A stretch of 64,000 nt of DNA. Source: Daucus carota subsp. sativus. Its lineage: Eukaryota > Streptophyta > Magnoliopsida > Apiales > Apiaceae. This document shows, in pieces, positions 24,165 through 36,020 of the stretch. Numbering within the stretch: position 1 is the first letter of the stretch; every line of letters begins with the position of its first letter. The DNA lies in contig NC_030384.2 of the NCBI RefSeq assembly GCF_001625215.2, positions 30,058,527 to 30,122,526 on the forward strand, written 5' to 3'. The notes beneath the pieces were generated by a model. The model saw only the letters and a program-made list of their open reading frames with translations. It was not told the DNA's origin and made no database searches. A program made the position numbers and the translations under genes.

Positions 24165-24357
24165 AACCCTAAAAAATACACGGGAGGGGTTTAGGCCTTT
24201 AGGGTTTGTGTGAAGAGGTGTTTATGTATAAAACAGTGTTTGGGCTTTTGTGTTTCTTGGGCTGGGTTGTTTGTTAAATTATGTTGTATTTACATAAATA
24301 TGTCGGAGTATATTTTAACGATCGGAGTAGGATTATATAGGCCCAACCAAAAGCCCA
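24165..24357 (-). promoter_or_regulatory. RPL35 promoter with telo-boxes and site II elements
   Basis: Upstream of the minus-strand start, AACCCTAA at 24165-24172 and TTTAGGGTTT at 24198-24207 are telo-box motifs. TGGGCT at 24241-24246 and 24258-24263, AGGCCCA at 24339-24345 and AGCCCA at 24352-24357 are site II-like. This pairing is established for plant ribosomal-protein and other growth genes, where TCP-type factors act on site II. It supports strong expression in dividing cells. Confidence 0.7.
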
Positions 24358-24465
24358 TTAAAGGGTGTTTAAAAACCGTTTAGTATTGTTCCTCTTCTTA
24401 CAAAGATTTGCGATGTGTTTCCGAATATTGGGATGGGAGAAAACCTTAGCTGCCCCCGCTATGAA

Positions 24466-24681
24466 ATATAAGTCCGATTGATTTTTGACACACACTTTTT
24501 AGTCGTTTGATCGCGTAGTTAATATTATTATTTTTAATTTTTTGTTTTTAAATTATAATATTAATCATATATTTTTATTAAATTTTTTTTAAAAAAAATA
24601 ATAGTTTTAACTATACAATCAAAGGACTTTGGAGCGTAAAAGACTTAGGAGTGTGTAAAAAAAGTCAAACGACCGATATTT
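24466..24681. repeat. Fold-back repeat, MITE-like
   Basis: The left arm (ATAAGTCCGATTGATTTTTG, then ACACAC) and the inverted right arm (ATCGGTCGTTTGACTTTTTT, then ACACAC) are related but diverged. The middle is AT-rich. No clear target duplication is seen. Confidence 0.45.
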
Positions 24682-24756
24682 TAAAACATATTTCGTATCT
24701 CTCTCGTTCTTTTCATTTTAGTTGAAGGAAGAAATTTTGAACACAGCTTTGACTAA

Positions 24757-25498
24757 GGCCATATCCAACAGTGGAACTAGTTTTTGACCTAAATCTTGGT
24801 TCAAATTTAGACCGAACCATCTTTTCATTCCAACAGTTTGGCCTAAATTTTGGTCCAAATTCATATAGCAATATTTTATTTTTCTAACAATTTTTATATT
24901 ATTATTCTAATCTCTTTAACAATAATATAAGATTTCATATTAATATTAAACTCAATAAATTCATTAAATTAGAAAAACAAAGAAAATAAAAGAAAATTTA
25001 ATATTTTATTTAATTAACTAAAATAAAATTTACAAAGATTCAATACTACTCCGAATTAATATGTGCTCCCACAAATACTCAATTAATGCATCTTGAAGTG
25101 CAATATGAGCTTTTTTTATTTTTTGATATCGTCCAAGAAATTGTTGAAATCGAGCATTTTAATGTGTTGTTAATTTGAATTATTTTAAGATTATTTAATA
25201 TTATTATATTTCATAATAATATTTATATGATTATTTAAGTAAAATATATTAAATATAATTTATAAATATTTAATAACTATATTAACATAAAATCATTTGA
25301 TTAACTAAATATAAAAAAGATAAAAAGTTATTATTATATTATTAAAAAGATTTAGGCCGGTGAATAGTGCCGGCCTAAATTTAGGCCGGTACTGTTCACC
25401 GGCTTAAATTTGGACCAAAATTTAGGCCACTGTTGGGAGGATATAGACCGAAATCGATCCAAATTTGGATCTTTAGGCCATTGTTGTTGGATTTGCCC
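24757..25498. mobile_element. PIF/Harbinger-like MITE, 742 bp
   Basis: The ends GGCCATATCCAACAGTGG and inverted GGGCAAATCCAACAACAATG lie between TAA (24754-24756) and TAA (25499-25501). The 3-bp TAA duplication is the hallmark of PIF/Harbinger. Subterminal parts repeat TTTAGGCCGGTGAATAGTGC and its inverse around 25350-25395. Confidence 0.7.
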
Positions 25499-25501
25499 TA
25501 A

Positions 25502-25899
25502 GAGCAACCCCAATGGTGTTACCTATTTTGAACCCCTAAAATATAATAAAATAATGATTACCTAAAATATAGGTAAGCAAAAACTTGTTTTCCTCCAACG
25601 GTATTCCCTATAATCATCCCTATATTTGAAAAAATAATATTTTATTAGAATTTTTACTATGATGAGATAGATAAAAAAAAGAGGGAAAATGAAAAATGAA
25701 AGAAAATGAGAGAGGGAGATGAGTTGGAAAAAAAATAGGGGCTTGATTTTCTATCCCCTAAATATGGTGTTTTGTTTTCTCTCACCTAAAAATTTTAGGT
25801 AAGGAGAGGATGGTTGGAGTGAAGAAATTTTACTCAAACCCCTATTTTTGTCCACGTAGGCTGATTATAGGTAAGGGAGATGTTCCGTTGGAGTTGCTC
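25502..25899. mobile_element. PIF/Harbinger-like MITE, 398 bp, abutting the previous one
   Basis: The ends GAGCAACCCCAATGG and inverted GAGCAACTCCAACGG lie between TAA (25499-25501) and TAA (25900-25902). The left TAA is also the right TAA of the preceding element. Confidence 0.78.
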
Positions 25900-26250
25900 T
25901 AAGAGTTTCTTTATCATTTTCTAGTGTTCCATTTTGTTCTTTCCAAAAAAATACCAAAAATCAGCTTAATAAATCAAATCTTGTTTCCCAAAAAAGAATC
26001 CTTTCCATTCAGAAATCCTTCTTTCCCCCGTAAAAATATTAGGAAAACATGTTAAATAAAACAAAACGGCAGTGGGAAATCCTTGGGCGATTGAATGACG
26101 AGCAAAAATGAAATTGTAAAATTCAGGGACATTTGAATAACGAGCTAGAATGAAATTGTCAATGGAAGTAAGAAATATAAGAATGGTTTGAATAACGAAC
26201 AAGAATGAAATTACGAATGGAATTAAGAGATATAAGAATGGCAGAGTATC

Positions 26251-27899
26251 TGTTGGCCGCGCAACACCCATTAACTCCGCATTAGTATAATACTAGTTGA
26301 GAATCCGCGCGTTGCGGCGGGCTATAAAAATTATATTAATTATTTAATATTAATATTTGTAGAATAAAATAATTTTGTGGTTGTCTATAAAAAATATATA
26401 TTAATGATTCAAAATTAATATTTGTAGGATAAAATGAATTTTATATTATAAAAATCTTGATGTAATACTAATAATAATATATAAATTGCAAAATTGGACT
26501 ATAATTCATGGTGAAAAAATGAAAATAAATTTATACACATAATTAACAATTTAAAGTACGACGAATCTTAATTTTATTTGTGTTTTTTTAAAAAAAAATA
26601 ATCATGTTCGTATATCATCACCTTCTTCCAATTTTTTTGGATTGATCCTCCACGAAAGCATCTAACGTGAGATAGTGGTCTATAACTACCCTTACTTGTA
26701 ATGATCTTTTATTTTTAATATTGTATAAACACCCTTCACTTAAAAGTTGCTTGAACGGAGCAAACAGATAATGCATGAATAATTTTTTTCTGTATACAAA
26801 GTAAATCTCATAAAAATTAACAACAACAAACATGTTCGATGAACAAAACAAATATTATAAAAGAATAACCAACAAACATATATCACTAATAGTTAATTTT
26901 TTGATATCATCCATCAATATCATGTCAAGACTATATTCTTTTCCCATGTTTGGATTTGTCGACTCCCACATAGCGGTCGATAACTAACTTTGCTTGCAAC
27001 AACCTTTATTTTTTTAATACTGTATAAACAGCCTTCACTTATCGTTGCAGAAGAACGGCACCATCGAGTAATAAATCGAGGAAGGGAACTATCAGCAAAG
27101 AGGTAGCGTTGTGGTATTGAGATAGAGAGGAGGTTAAGTTTAGATGATCCAAAACCTTACAATCTATAGGGGTATTTATGCGTGCAGAGAGACTTGTGTG
27201 CTACTCTTTCCTATAATTAAATAATCTGAAACAAAATCAGATTAAAATTTTCAAGCTACTATATTCTATAAATAATCTGAAACTTGCTTCTAATATATTC
27301 AAAACTAAAAAAGTTACTATATTCCATAAATAATCTGAAACTTACTTCTAATATATCTAAAACTAAAAAAGGTAGTTCTATTTTTTGATACTTTTCATCC
27401 AAAAATTCCAGAAAATTAGAAAAATAGAATGGAGCGATACGAGAGGCGCCACATACACGCCCCTCGCTTCTCCTTTATATAAGTATATTGATATATTGAT
27501 TGTTTGTTTGGGTCGTAGCCAAACTCACACGGATTTATTTTCGAGCTCTTTCCAAAGAGTATCATACTAATATTAAGTAATCAAATATTAATGTTTTATA
27601 CAAAATTAAATCAATGATGCAAAAATATATAACAATAATAATTTTATTAATTTTTTCATTAATATAAATTAATAACTTATTTTTTACAAAAATTGCATAT
27701 ATTGATTCCAACACTCAACCAAACACATGATATCAGATATGATACCTCAAACCCATACCAGCTTAACCCGATTCCTCGTTCCGATCCGATACCACTCTTC
27801 GAACCAAACGACCCGTAATGGAGTTATTTGACTGTTTATACTAAAGACAAATCTTCTCTATTTTTTCGATGTGAGACTTGTGTTGACACCCACTCAACG
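26251..27899 (+). mobile_element. Solo LTR of the small LTR family, copy 2, split by a Helitron
   Basis: The first 42 bases (from TGTTGGCCGCGCAA) match copy 1 at 9283. The element resumes at 27492 (TATTG...CATACTAAT) and again at about 27822 (ATGGAGTTAT...TCGATGTGAGACTTG) to end CACTCAACG at 27899. Flanks gtatc and atatc agree at 4 of 5. The Helitron at 26293-27491 accounts for the first gap. A separate insertion of about 250 bp (27571-27820), ending ACCAAACGACCCGTAA, accounts for the second. Confidence 0.7.
26293..27491 (-). mobile_element. Non-autonomous Helitron, 1.2 kb
   Basis: Read on the minus strand, the element begins TCAATATACTTATATAAAGG after an A and ends with a GC-rich hairpin region (CCGCCGCAACGCGCGG) followed by CTAG and a T. 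This is the canonical A^T insertion without target duplication. It carries no Rep or helicase. The LTR it landed in continues on both sides. Confidence 0.8.
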
Positions 27900-27902
27900 A
27901 TA

Positions 27903-30760
27903 TCATATTTTCATGAGATTATTTATATTTTTTATTTTGAGTATGTCAATAATTTTTTAGTTAAAGATTTTTTTCTCATAAAAGTATAAAATCCGAAAGA
28001 ATGCTACCTAAAGAAATCAATTCTGTAGTTACAATCATATCTGATTTGCTGTCGGCCTGTAGCACACTCTCGGATGATCGGATCCAAATGGCAATACAAT
28101 CGTCTGAGGTTCAGATGAACCACATTCAAGTGGCTATAATGCAACGTCACATGAAGATAACACCAAATTTATGATAGTACGTATCGCTAACCTGACCTTA
28201 AATGAATGCTGTGTCATGGGCCGTTGAGTTTTTAGCACTATAACACGAGGCTTACGTACAAACATTTAAGCTTGTTGGGCAAAGGCCAAAATCGAACTAA
28301 TAATCATCCAACTAATTCTTGTGTTGTGTGGCTTGTGTTCACAACTTGGTCACGAAATTTGAGAAAACGACGCTCCCATGCATGAACAGATCAGTGTACA
28401 TTGTCTCGATAATTTACACAAGATTTGCCGTATGATCCCGTTCATACTTATTTCAGTAAAGTAAGAAAAATCGTTGATTTTTATATTTTTAGTAAGATTT
28501 TTGTTAGGTTTGTTTCCACATATGGATCAATCTGTGTGTTAATCCCACAAATGTAGATAGTAATTTAGAGAGACAAGAAATGTACTAACAATGCAGAGGA
28601 TTCAATGTTTTGAATTTAATTGTTTCTGGTTTTCCTTCGAGGATGTGTTTTATCATAATAATTCAAGATATTATTAGATTATGAAGCTTCAAATTAATAA
28701 AAAGGCATTGATTAATGAGCAACTGATTAAAGTAATAACATTGTAATAATGTAGTATCCGATCAGTGCATGATTGATAAGAGTACACAAGACTTATTTGC
28801 ATGATGTTCACTAATTCCATTGTTTCTTTCAGTGCATTGCAACTTTTTTTTTTGTGTCTTATTTAATTTTTTATCTCTCTCTTTTTTATTAAATCACAAT
28901 TTCTTATAATAAAAAAATTTAAGATACATGCCAATAATAATATAAGAAACTTTATAAAAAATAGAATTGTGTGTGAACTGTGAAGGATCGTGCATAATCT
29001 TTAAAGTTTTTGTTGCCTACTCAATATTAAAAAGATGAAGTAAATAGATACTCCTATATGAAATTGACTATTACTTGAACCGAAATGGTCAAAATTCACG
29101 AGTCAATAGAGTGCAGGGAACTCTACCAAAACAATTAACGAAAGTGACAGATGCAGAGTGCGTCCATACATACATGGATAAGGCGTAGGACGAGGGGTAA
29201 GAATATTAATTTATGAGTTATTGAGTGTGTTTGTGTGACACTTTTAAGTCGAGCTTCTGAGATTATAAGTTAGGAGCACTTATTCGTATCGTTTGTGTAA
29301 TAAGTCAAAAAGCACTTATAAAAAGCTAGGAATGCTAGCTTTTGTTTCAGGACTTCTACTTATTTGCCAAACACTTTAATCACTTATAAGTCTTGTCTGG
29401 CTTCTAACTTCTACTCCACTTATTTATTTTAAACAATAAGCACTCATTTTAATCTCAGCCAAACGGCCCCATTATGTATTACAAAGAAGAAATTAAGCGG
29501 TACAATAATTTTGTGTACTTTTGATAAATGAAAATCAATACATGCATCGTGTATGGATTTGGATCCAAAGTTATATCATTAAATAATATTCCGGATAAAT
29601 GATGAACCATGTTTTAAGACCCGTTCAAATTTCAGACATTATTGATTAGTTTACGATATTGAACCTCATGAAGCAGTTAATTTAACATGTACTCTCCATC
29701 CTCGGTTCTTTGTATTTAGGATTGCTATTTTTTAAAAATATTGTTTTAAATATTATTTAATTTTTAATCTCTAAATAAAAATATAATATATAAACTTTTA
29801 TAAAAAAAAAAATTTTAAAAATAAATTATGAAACTATATTTTATATAAAATACGTGTCAAACAGTGAAAAAACAGTAAGAGCATCTCCGATCCTGTAAAA
29901 TCTTTAGTTGAATATAATTCATACATTTTATAAATAAAAATTATGGAGATTATGCTAAAAAGAATTGAACTCTAACGAGATATTAGTTACTCTTATTTAT
30001 AATTTTAATCATTTTTCCAATGTTAAAATAGAGTATATTTACTAAAGTATTGAGCAACGGTTTTTAGCGATTTGTAACAAGATTTCACGTCATGTGTTAT
30101 CGTATTAAAATAATATATTTTATTTATAGTAATTTTAAATAATAATAATAATAACATATTATTTTAAAATATAGTCAATCAATATAATCAGTATTATTGA
30201 AATAAAATATATTCGATAAATTATAAATAATATTTTATATATCCAATTTAATAAACATTGTTGAAGATTTTTGAAAAAAATAAATGGACGAACATATATG
30301 TCATTACAAGTGATCTGTCTATTTTAATTAAATATATATGTGGAGCAAGTGATCTGCTAAACGAGTACAACAGATATTTAATATATTTAAAAATAATTGA
30401 TTTCTCCAGCATGAGTATTGAATATTGATTGATTACTAGTCACCTGATAGGTTTTTCTCCTCCACAAGGCAAGTGGCACGTTGACAAAACGATGTTACTC
30501 CTAAGCTGCACACGTAATATATAGCGATCGTTACAAATTAATTACAGGAGTGTTGTGTAATTGTGTTGATGTTTGTATCTAACAACTTTTCTGTTCATTC
30601 AGTTTCTTTTTATTTTTTCTACAGAGAACTGTTCATCAGTTCCGTACTCAACCTGCCATCTTCAATTATCTTTGCGCATGCGTCCCATGTGCCTTAGTCT
30701 CACTATAGTTTTCGTCTGTCTTAATTTATAAATAATATTTACGATAAGAATAATAATAAT
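27903..30760. other. Long gene-free AT-rich stretch
   Basis: No supported gene. Isolated MITE ends are present at 29697 (TCTCCATCCTCGG) and 29880 (TAAGAGCATCTCC) without clear partners. One more complete repeat (29219-29475) is listed separately. Confidence 0.4.
29219..29475. repeat. MITE-like repeat related to 15055-15265
   Basis: It shares CTTATTCGTA, GTTTGTGTAA and CCAAACACTTTAATCACTT with the copy at 15055-15265, in the same order. The right end CAGCCAAACGGCCCCATTA is typical of plant hAT-like MITEs. Target duplication is not clear. Confidence 0.5.
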
Positions 30761-30761
30761 T

Positions 30762-31712
30762 TCAGTGAGGAAATTCATGAGGCGGATGTTGCTGTATGTA
30801 TTGCGGAGGATCGTGTCCCACAAACTAATACCTTTAAATACTTGGGTTCCCTCATTCAGAGTAATACCGATATTTCTGCGGATGTTACACATCGTATTTT
30901 GACAGGATGGCTTCGTTGGCGGCTGCTACAGGGGTGTTGTGTGATAAGAGTGTACCTTTGAAGTTGAAGGGCAAATTCTATCGTGCAGCAATCAGACCAT
31001 CATTATTATATGGTCCCGAGTGCTGGCCTTTGAGAAAGGCTTAGGAACGTAGGCTAGAGACAGCGGAAATGCGTATGTTGCGTTGGATCTGTGGTAACAC
31101 CGTGACAGATCATATACCGAATGATACTTTTCGACGTTTTTTAGGTGTTGAGTCTATCTCTAAGAAGATAAGGGAGGGACGTTTACGTTGGTATGGACAT
31201 GTTCGGCGTAAGTGTAACTCAGCACCGGTTAGGAGAGTAGAACACATATCGGTTCGGGGTAAGAGAAAGAGGGGTCGGTCTCGTCGGACATGGGCTGATC
31301 AATTAAGTTTGGACATGGGAGCCTTAAATCTCACGGGTGATATGACATTAGACAAGAATGATTGAAGACGGCGTATTAGAGTGGTTGAGACTAGGTCTCG
31401 TGGCTCACAGAGATTATGAGGGTTATGGTGTTCAGTTTTAAGGGAGGGTTCAGCTCAGTCATTACCAGATGCATTCGCGCCAATCTAAAATGTTTGGGTA
31501 AATCCAATGTGAAGAAGGCCATGGGCTAAGGTATTATATTCTTATTATAGGACACACTATTTTATTTGTTGTGCACTAAGCTGGGGTCTTCACGGAAACA
31601 GCCTCTCTACTTTCAGGGTAGGGGCAAGGCTGCGTACATCTTACCCTCCTCACCCTCCTCAGGCCCTGCTCTAAGCGGGATATACTGAGTATGTTTGGTT
31701 TGGTTTGGTTTA
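30762..31712 (+). pseudogene. RTE-like LINE tail: reverse-transcriptase C-terminus and 3' end
   Basis: Frames from about 30790 give FKYLGSLIQ, KGKFYRAAIRPSLLYGPECW and, at 31069-31365, RMLRWICGNT, GRLRWYGHVRR and RRGRSRRTWADQ. These are the C-terminal region found in many plant LINE reverse-transcriptase proteins. Stop codons interrupt it (for example after LRKA near 31041 and after DKND at 31365). The 3' end includes a block near 31600-31680 known from asterid LINEs and closes with TTTGG repeats (31694-31712). The 5' part of the element is missing, so it is dead. Confidence 0.8.
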
Positions 31713-32456
31713 TTTACGAAAAGAGAATAAATTATTGGAATATTTTACTTCCAGAGCATGAATTTAATTTCCAGAGCAAAATCATTATAAAGACAAACTT
31801 TCCCTTAGCACAAAACTGCCTCCTGTTAGGACATCAATGTGAGTGCAGTTTCATATTTTCTATAGTTTTTGCTCCAGAAATTAAAATTATGCTCCGGAAA
31901 TAACACTGCCTTAAATTATTTTCCCGTTAGTGAAAAGCTTACAAATTCTCCCAACAACACCCGTGCAATATAGCATCTCCTTGAGAGGAACCGAATGCGA
32001 AATCAAATTCAAATTCAAATTCCTCCTTGATCTTTGTATAAAAAAACTGAAGGTAAACGTAACAATAATAAGTAAAGTGATCAGCAAAAGACTTGAGTCA
32101 CTGAGTAAAGGCGTTTGATTTAGTTTGTTTGTCACATATATTAAGAAATGTGTATATAATATAATTTTATAATTTTTTTTATTATGAATATTTAAATATT
32201 AGATTTTTTTAAAAATAAAATAATTTATGATAGGGGTGTTCATCGGACCGCCAACACCGCACCAAACCGCACCGCAAAATCCGGTTTTTTAATTTCGTGG
32301 TGCGGTTGCGGTTTAGAATTTTTACAAACTGCGCGGTGCGGTGTGGGTTGCGGTTTTATATTTGAGTAGTGTGGTTCAAACCGCACCGCACCGCATAGCA
32401 TATAATATTATAATATAAAATATATTTATTACATTTATATTATGTATTCATATATA

Positions 32457-32484
32457 CTAGGGAATTTGCCCGCGCTACGCGAGC
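32457..32484 (-). other. Helitron 3'-terminal hairpin and CTAG end
   Basis: On the minus strand GCTCGCG and CGCGGGC pair around TAG, with a short tail ending CTAG. This is the structure needed at a Helitron 3' end. Confidence 0.8.
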
Positions 32485-33303
32485 TAAAAATCATGTTTTA
32501 TTATCCAAAAATAAGATTATTTTTTGGAGCTTAGAATATTAAACAGTAAAAAGAGTAAAAAAAAAGGTCCTTTTCAATACAATGTTTTAAAAGAAGTATA
32601 TTGGTAATTCGGAAGTTTCCTTCTGCAATATAAGGCATTGCATGACATGAGGGTTTAAAATTATATAACTGATAGCTGCACATCACTCCGACGCCAGTCA
32701 ATTTATAAAAGGGGAAATAATAACATGAAGAGCGTGACAAAAAAAATATATATTATGGTCACCAGCAAAAACACGCAATAAGAAATGAAAAAAATGTGCG
32801 ACAAATGGTCGAGTAAAGCATTACATCGATGGAAAACTGAAATGTTGCTCAATAATACTTAAAGATCATTACGAAAATAGTTCCAATACCAACACAATAA
32901 CAGTACGCATGTACTTCATCTAACTTATTCAAAGACAGGAAAGAAACAGAAATCCGGATTGCGCTGGTGACCTTCGATAGTTGACAGCGAACTATCCGAT
33001 ATGCACTATATCATCTTCCTGAAGAAGTTGTTCATGTCAAATGCAAAACTTTACAATGTATCCGGTATCAGATTAAACGGTATAAACAATTAAGTGCATA
33101 ACATAAAATTTCATGGCATTGATATGTGTAGGTAATAATAAAATTGTGATCGATACCGTCTTTATCTTCTTTGAAACAGATCCAGCCGACCCAGGAGTAT
33201 GGAACAATTCAATTCCTTGGACAATCTATTCAAACAATATGGCAAGAACGATTATATATACAAAACCTACAAAGACTCGAGAAACTGATGAACTCTCGTA
33301 AGT

Positions 33304-34653
33304 TTATTTACATACCCCTGAGCTTGAGAATGTATTTGGATTGGTCTCCGGCGATTTATCACCAGATGAAGAATCATTCACTGTTTTATCGAAAAGTTCC
33401 ACAGCCTCGTAGATGTTACTATCACCGTTTTTGTTCCCTTCGGTAAGAATGATCTTTGCAGAAATCTCTTTACCGATAATCTTCTTATACATCTCAGATA
33501 CTGAACTGGTGGCTGGTGCCTGGTTTAAAACATAAAGATTTAAAAACATACTGACAACTAAGAAAAATGAATGCATGTTTAGTCACCAGGCGTAAATTCA
33601 TATGGACTGATACCTTTTTCATTTCATTCAGCATGTTAGTCACAGTTGTCCCGAGAATTTGTTTTACAATACGATCCATCAATAACACATTACAGGCATG
33701 GGTCTTATCATCGGCTAGGACCAGAATCCTAAATCTATAAAGACCACAAAATGAAGAATGACATGTAGAATGGACTTAGAAAATACACAAAAACTTATTC
33801 TTGTTTAATTTATTGACATTCTTTAGCTAGGTAGAGATTATATACTACCTCTTATCGGCATATGGAAAGCTGCGGTTACACGTCTCACACTTAAACTTTC
33901 TTTCAGTTCTTAGTACTTCAGCTTGGCATGCCGTGCAGCTATGGAACCAGAAATCGTCTTCCTCTTCAATTCTAGAAACCGTGAATGTTGACAACACAGC
34001 TTTCTGCAGATAAAAGACTTGTCAGTATACCATGATTCAATAAAGGTTATACAGGAAATAAGCACGATGATAAACATGCCCTCATAAACTTTCCTTTGCG
34101 ACCATAGACTCAGAATTAGCAATTAGGCTGGCAAATGACACGTGCTCGAGAACTGGGGCAGAGTTCATAGCAACGTCGGCAGATCCTCCAGGGGATTTAT
34201 AACCTATCTCAATTAGACTGTTAAACAACAATAATCAAAGGGTTATGTCCAGTGACGTCAGGGCGTTAAAAAAAGTGGATGATTTTTATCTGCACCAACT
34301 TACCGATTCCTAAATTCAATAACCGGCTCCACATCAAGATTAAAAAAAACCCTCGTCGAGGGCAAAGTACCAACCTGAACATGATCTGAAAATATCACAA
34401 AAATTTAAAATTTATATGGGTAATGTGTGACAGAGGGATTATAAAATAAACATTGTCGTGAAAGAACATATACAAAAATCCAACATGAACATTTAAATAT
34501 GGGTGTAGCTAGGAAATTTTTTCTATACCCATGAACACGCCAATCTTTGTGTTAGTCATGATACAAATCACAGGCTGTTCAAGATCAGGCTTGTAATAAT
34601 CGGAGCTGACGGCTGTGGCAAAATCTCCCCATATAGTAACTTTATGGGATATG
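33304..34653 (-). CDS. RPA1-like gene B, 3' exons (OB fold, zinc ribbon, C-terminal domain)
   Basis: This is the downstream half of a Helitron-borne single-strand DNA-binding protein related to the large RPA subunit. The first exon here (34653-34529) begins in phase with the exon ending at 48714, giving HKVTIWGDFATAV, a classic OB-fold strand. Next come 34385-34304 (VQVGTLPSTRVFFNLDVEP), an exon from 34217 and one ending 33849. The latter contains FWFHSCTACQAEVL and KFKCETC, a four-cysteine zinc ribbon as in the RPA70 C-terminal domain. Then follow FRILVLADDKTHA...NMLNEMKK, and a final exon ending at or near 33304. No stop interrupts any exon. One junction (about 34090 to 34000) has two possible sites. 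Confidence 0.8.
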
Positions 34654-35139
34654 CTGTAGTACAAACAACAACAAAGCTTGTATAGATAAACAAAGTGTTT
34701 TTAGATGACTACAGAGTATAAACATGTAACGACCCCAAAATTTTAAAGTACACAATTATGTAATCATTTAATTTCTTTAGTTATCGTGCGACTAGATTGT
34801 TTAATTATCTTGCAGAATGTCGACTTCAGATTTATTTATTTATTTATTTTTAGATCGATAAATACTAATTGAGAATTATTTGGTGCCAATTTATTAAGGA
34901 TGCAACTTATTCGATAATATTTATTAATGATTGATATTACTAGATTTCGTTTGATATGAATATTATTTAGACACCAGTTTTATTAATTGCATATAAAATA
35001 AATAAGAATATTATCATTTGTCGGTGTGAGAATTTATCGGAGAATATTTATTAAATAATTAAGTTCCGGAATGATCGCTTCGATAATATTAAAAATCACG
35101 AGAATTAGTAAATTAAACTAGCAAGTGGATTTAAGATTT

Positions 35140-35280
35140 CTTGGTGCCCAAGTAACGAAACTTGGTGCCCAAGAAACTCTACTTGGTGACCAAGTAACCA
35201 ATAGCACTAATCTAAAAAAAATAGATTGGAGGTTAGTGTGGTAATTAGTCATAATTACAATTAAAAGAATTTTTATAAAA
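35140..35280 (+). promoter_or_regulatory. LTR promoter: three 13-bp palindromes at 21-bp spacing, then a TATA box
   Basis: CTTGGTGCCCAAG occurs at 35140-35152 and 35161-35173, and CTTGGTGACCAAG at 35182-35194. Each is an inverted CTTGG/CCAAG pair around three bases, and starts are exactly 21 bp apart. TATAAAA follows at 35274-35280, about 80 bp downstream. The same array is at 45419-45473 in the other LTR. The arrangement suggests transcription-factor sites on one face of the helix. Confidence 0.6.
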
Positions 35281-35679
35281 TCCAAGAACAAGATTACTAC
35301 AAAGATTTTGGCTAAAAAGAGAAGAGATATTAGAGATTTGTGTTGCAGAAGAAAAGAGGAGAAGAAGCTAAATTCTTAAAAGCTTTACAAGGTAAATTCT
35401 TCACTAATTTTTGTATTTACTAAAATTAGTGGTAGTAAAATCTAGCATTTATTATGATTTTTGTACACTTGCATACTTAGTAGTTTCATGTAAAGTTTTA
35501 TTAGAAAACAAAAATGATATTTATATCTTGGTAATTTAGGGGATTTGAGTTTATTTGAGTTTTCCCCAAATTCAATTCAATTAGGGTTTGGGTTTTTGAG
35601 AATTTCTTGATGGATTAAAGGAGACTTGTGTGTAAATGTTGGTTGTTGTTGTTGAGTCTGGTTTTGGGGGGGGTGAAAT

Positions 35680-36020
35680 GGAAGGGAGGCGGCGCCCGAA
35701 CGGAGCTCGGCCGGAGCTCGCAGCCGGCGAGACGGCGGAGCCCCGCGGCTGGGGAAAGAAATGAGGCGAGGCAGAGAGATACAGTAGCGAGAGAGAGGGA
35801 GAAAGGGGGGGAGAAGAGAGAGGCGGTCGAGGGAGGAAGGGAGAAGGAAGGAGAGGGGAGCGGGGCTGGTGGTGGTGCCGGACGGCGCGAACGCCGGCGA
35901 GAGGGAGAGAGATGGCTGAGAGAGAGAGAGAGAGAGGGAAGAGAGTGGGAGGGAGAGAGAGGGGTGGTGTTGGTGTTGGTTGAAGAGAGAGAGAGAAGAG
36001 ATGAGGGGGAGATGGATTAG
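35680..36020 (+). repeat. GC- and purine-rich block inside the LTR, with a GA microsatellite
   Basis: In an otherwise AT-rich LTR, this block starts with a GC-rich part (GGCGGCGCCCGAACGGAGC...) and passes into GAGAGA-rich purine sequence. A frame of 130 codons is open only because of the purine bias and is low-complexity (R, E, G), so I do not call a protein. The same block is at about 45955-46300. Confidence 0.7.

Noticed and set aside
32457-34653. RPA-like exons at 33-34 kb as a separate host RPA gene
   Set aside because: Phase and domain order join them to the exons at 48.7-49.4 kb, and they lie inside Helitron borders.
35628-36020. Open frame of 130 codons in the 5' LTR (and 45953-46333 in the 3' LTR)
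   Set aside because: Low-complexity R/E/G-rich translation of a GA-rich purine tract; openness is explained by base composition.
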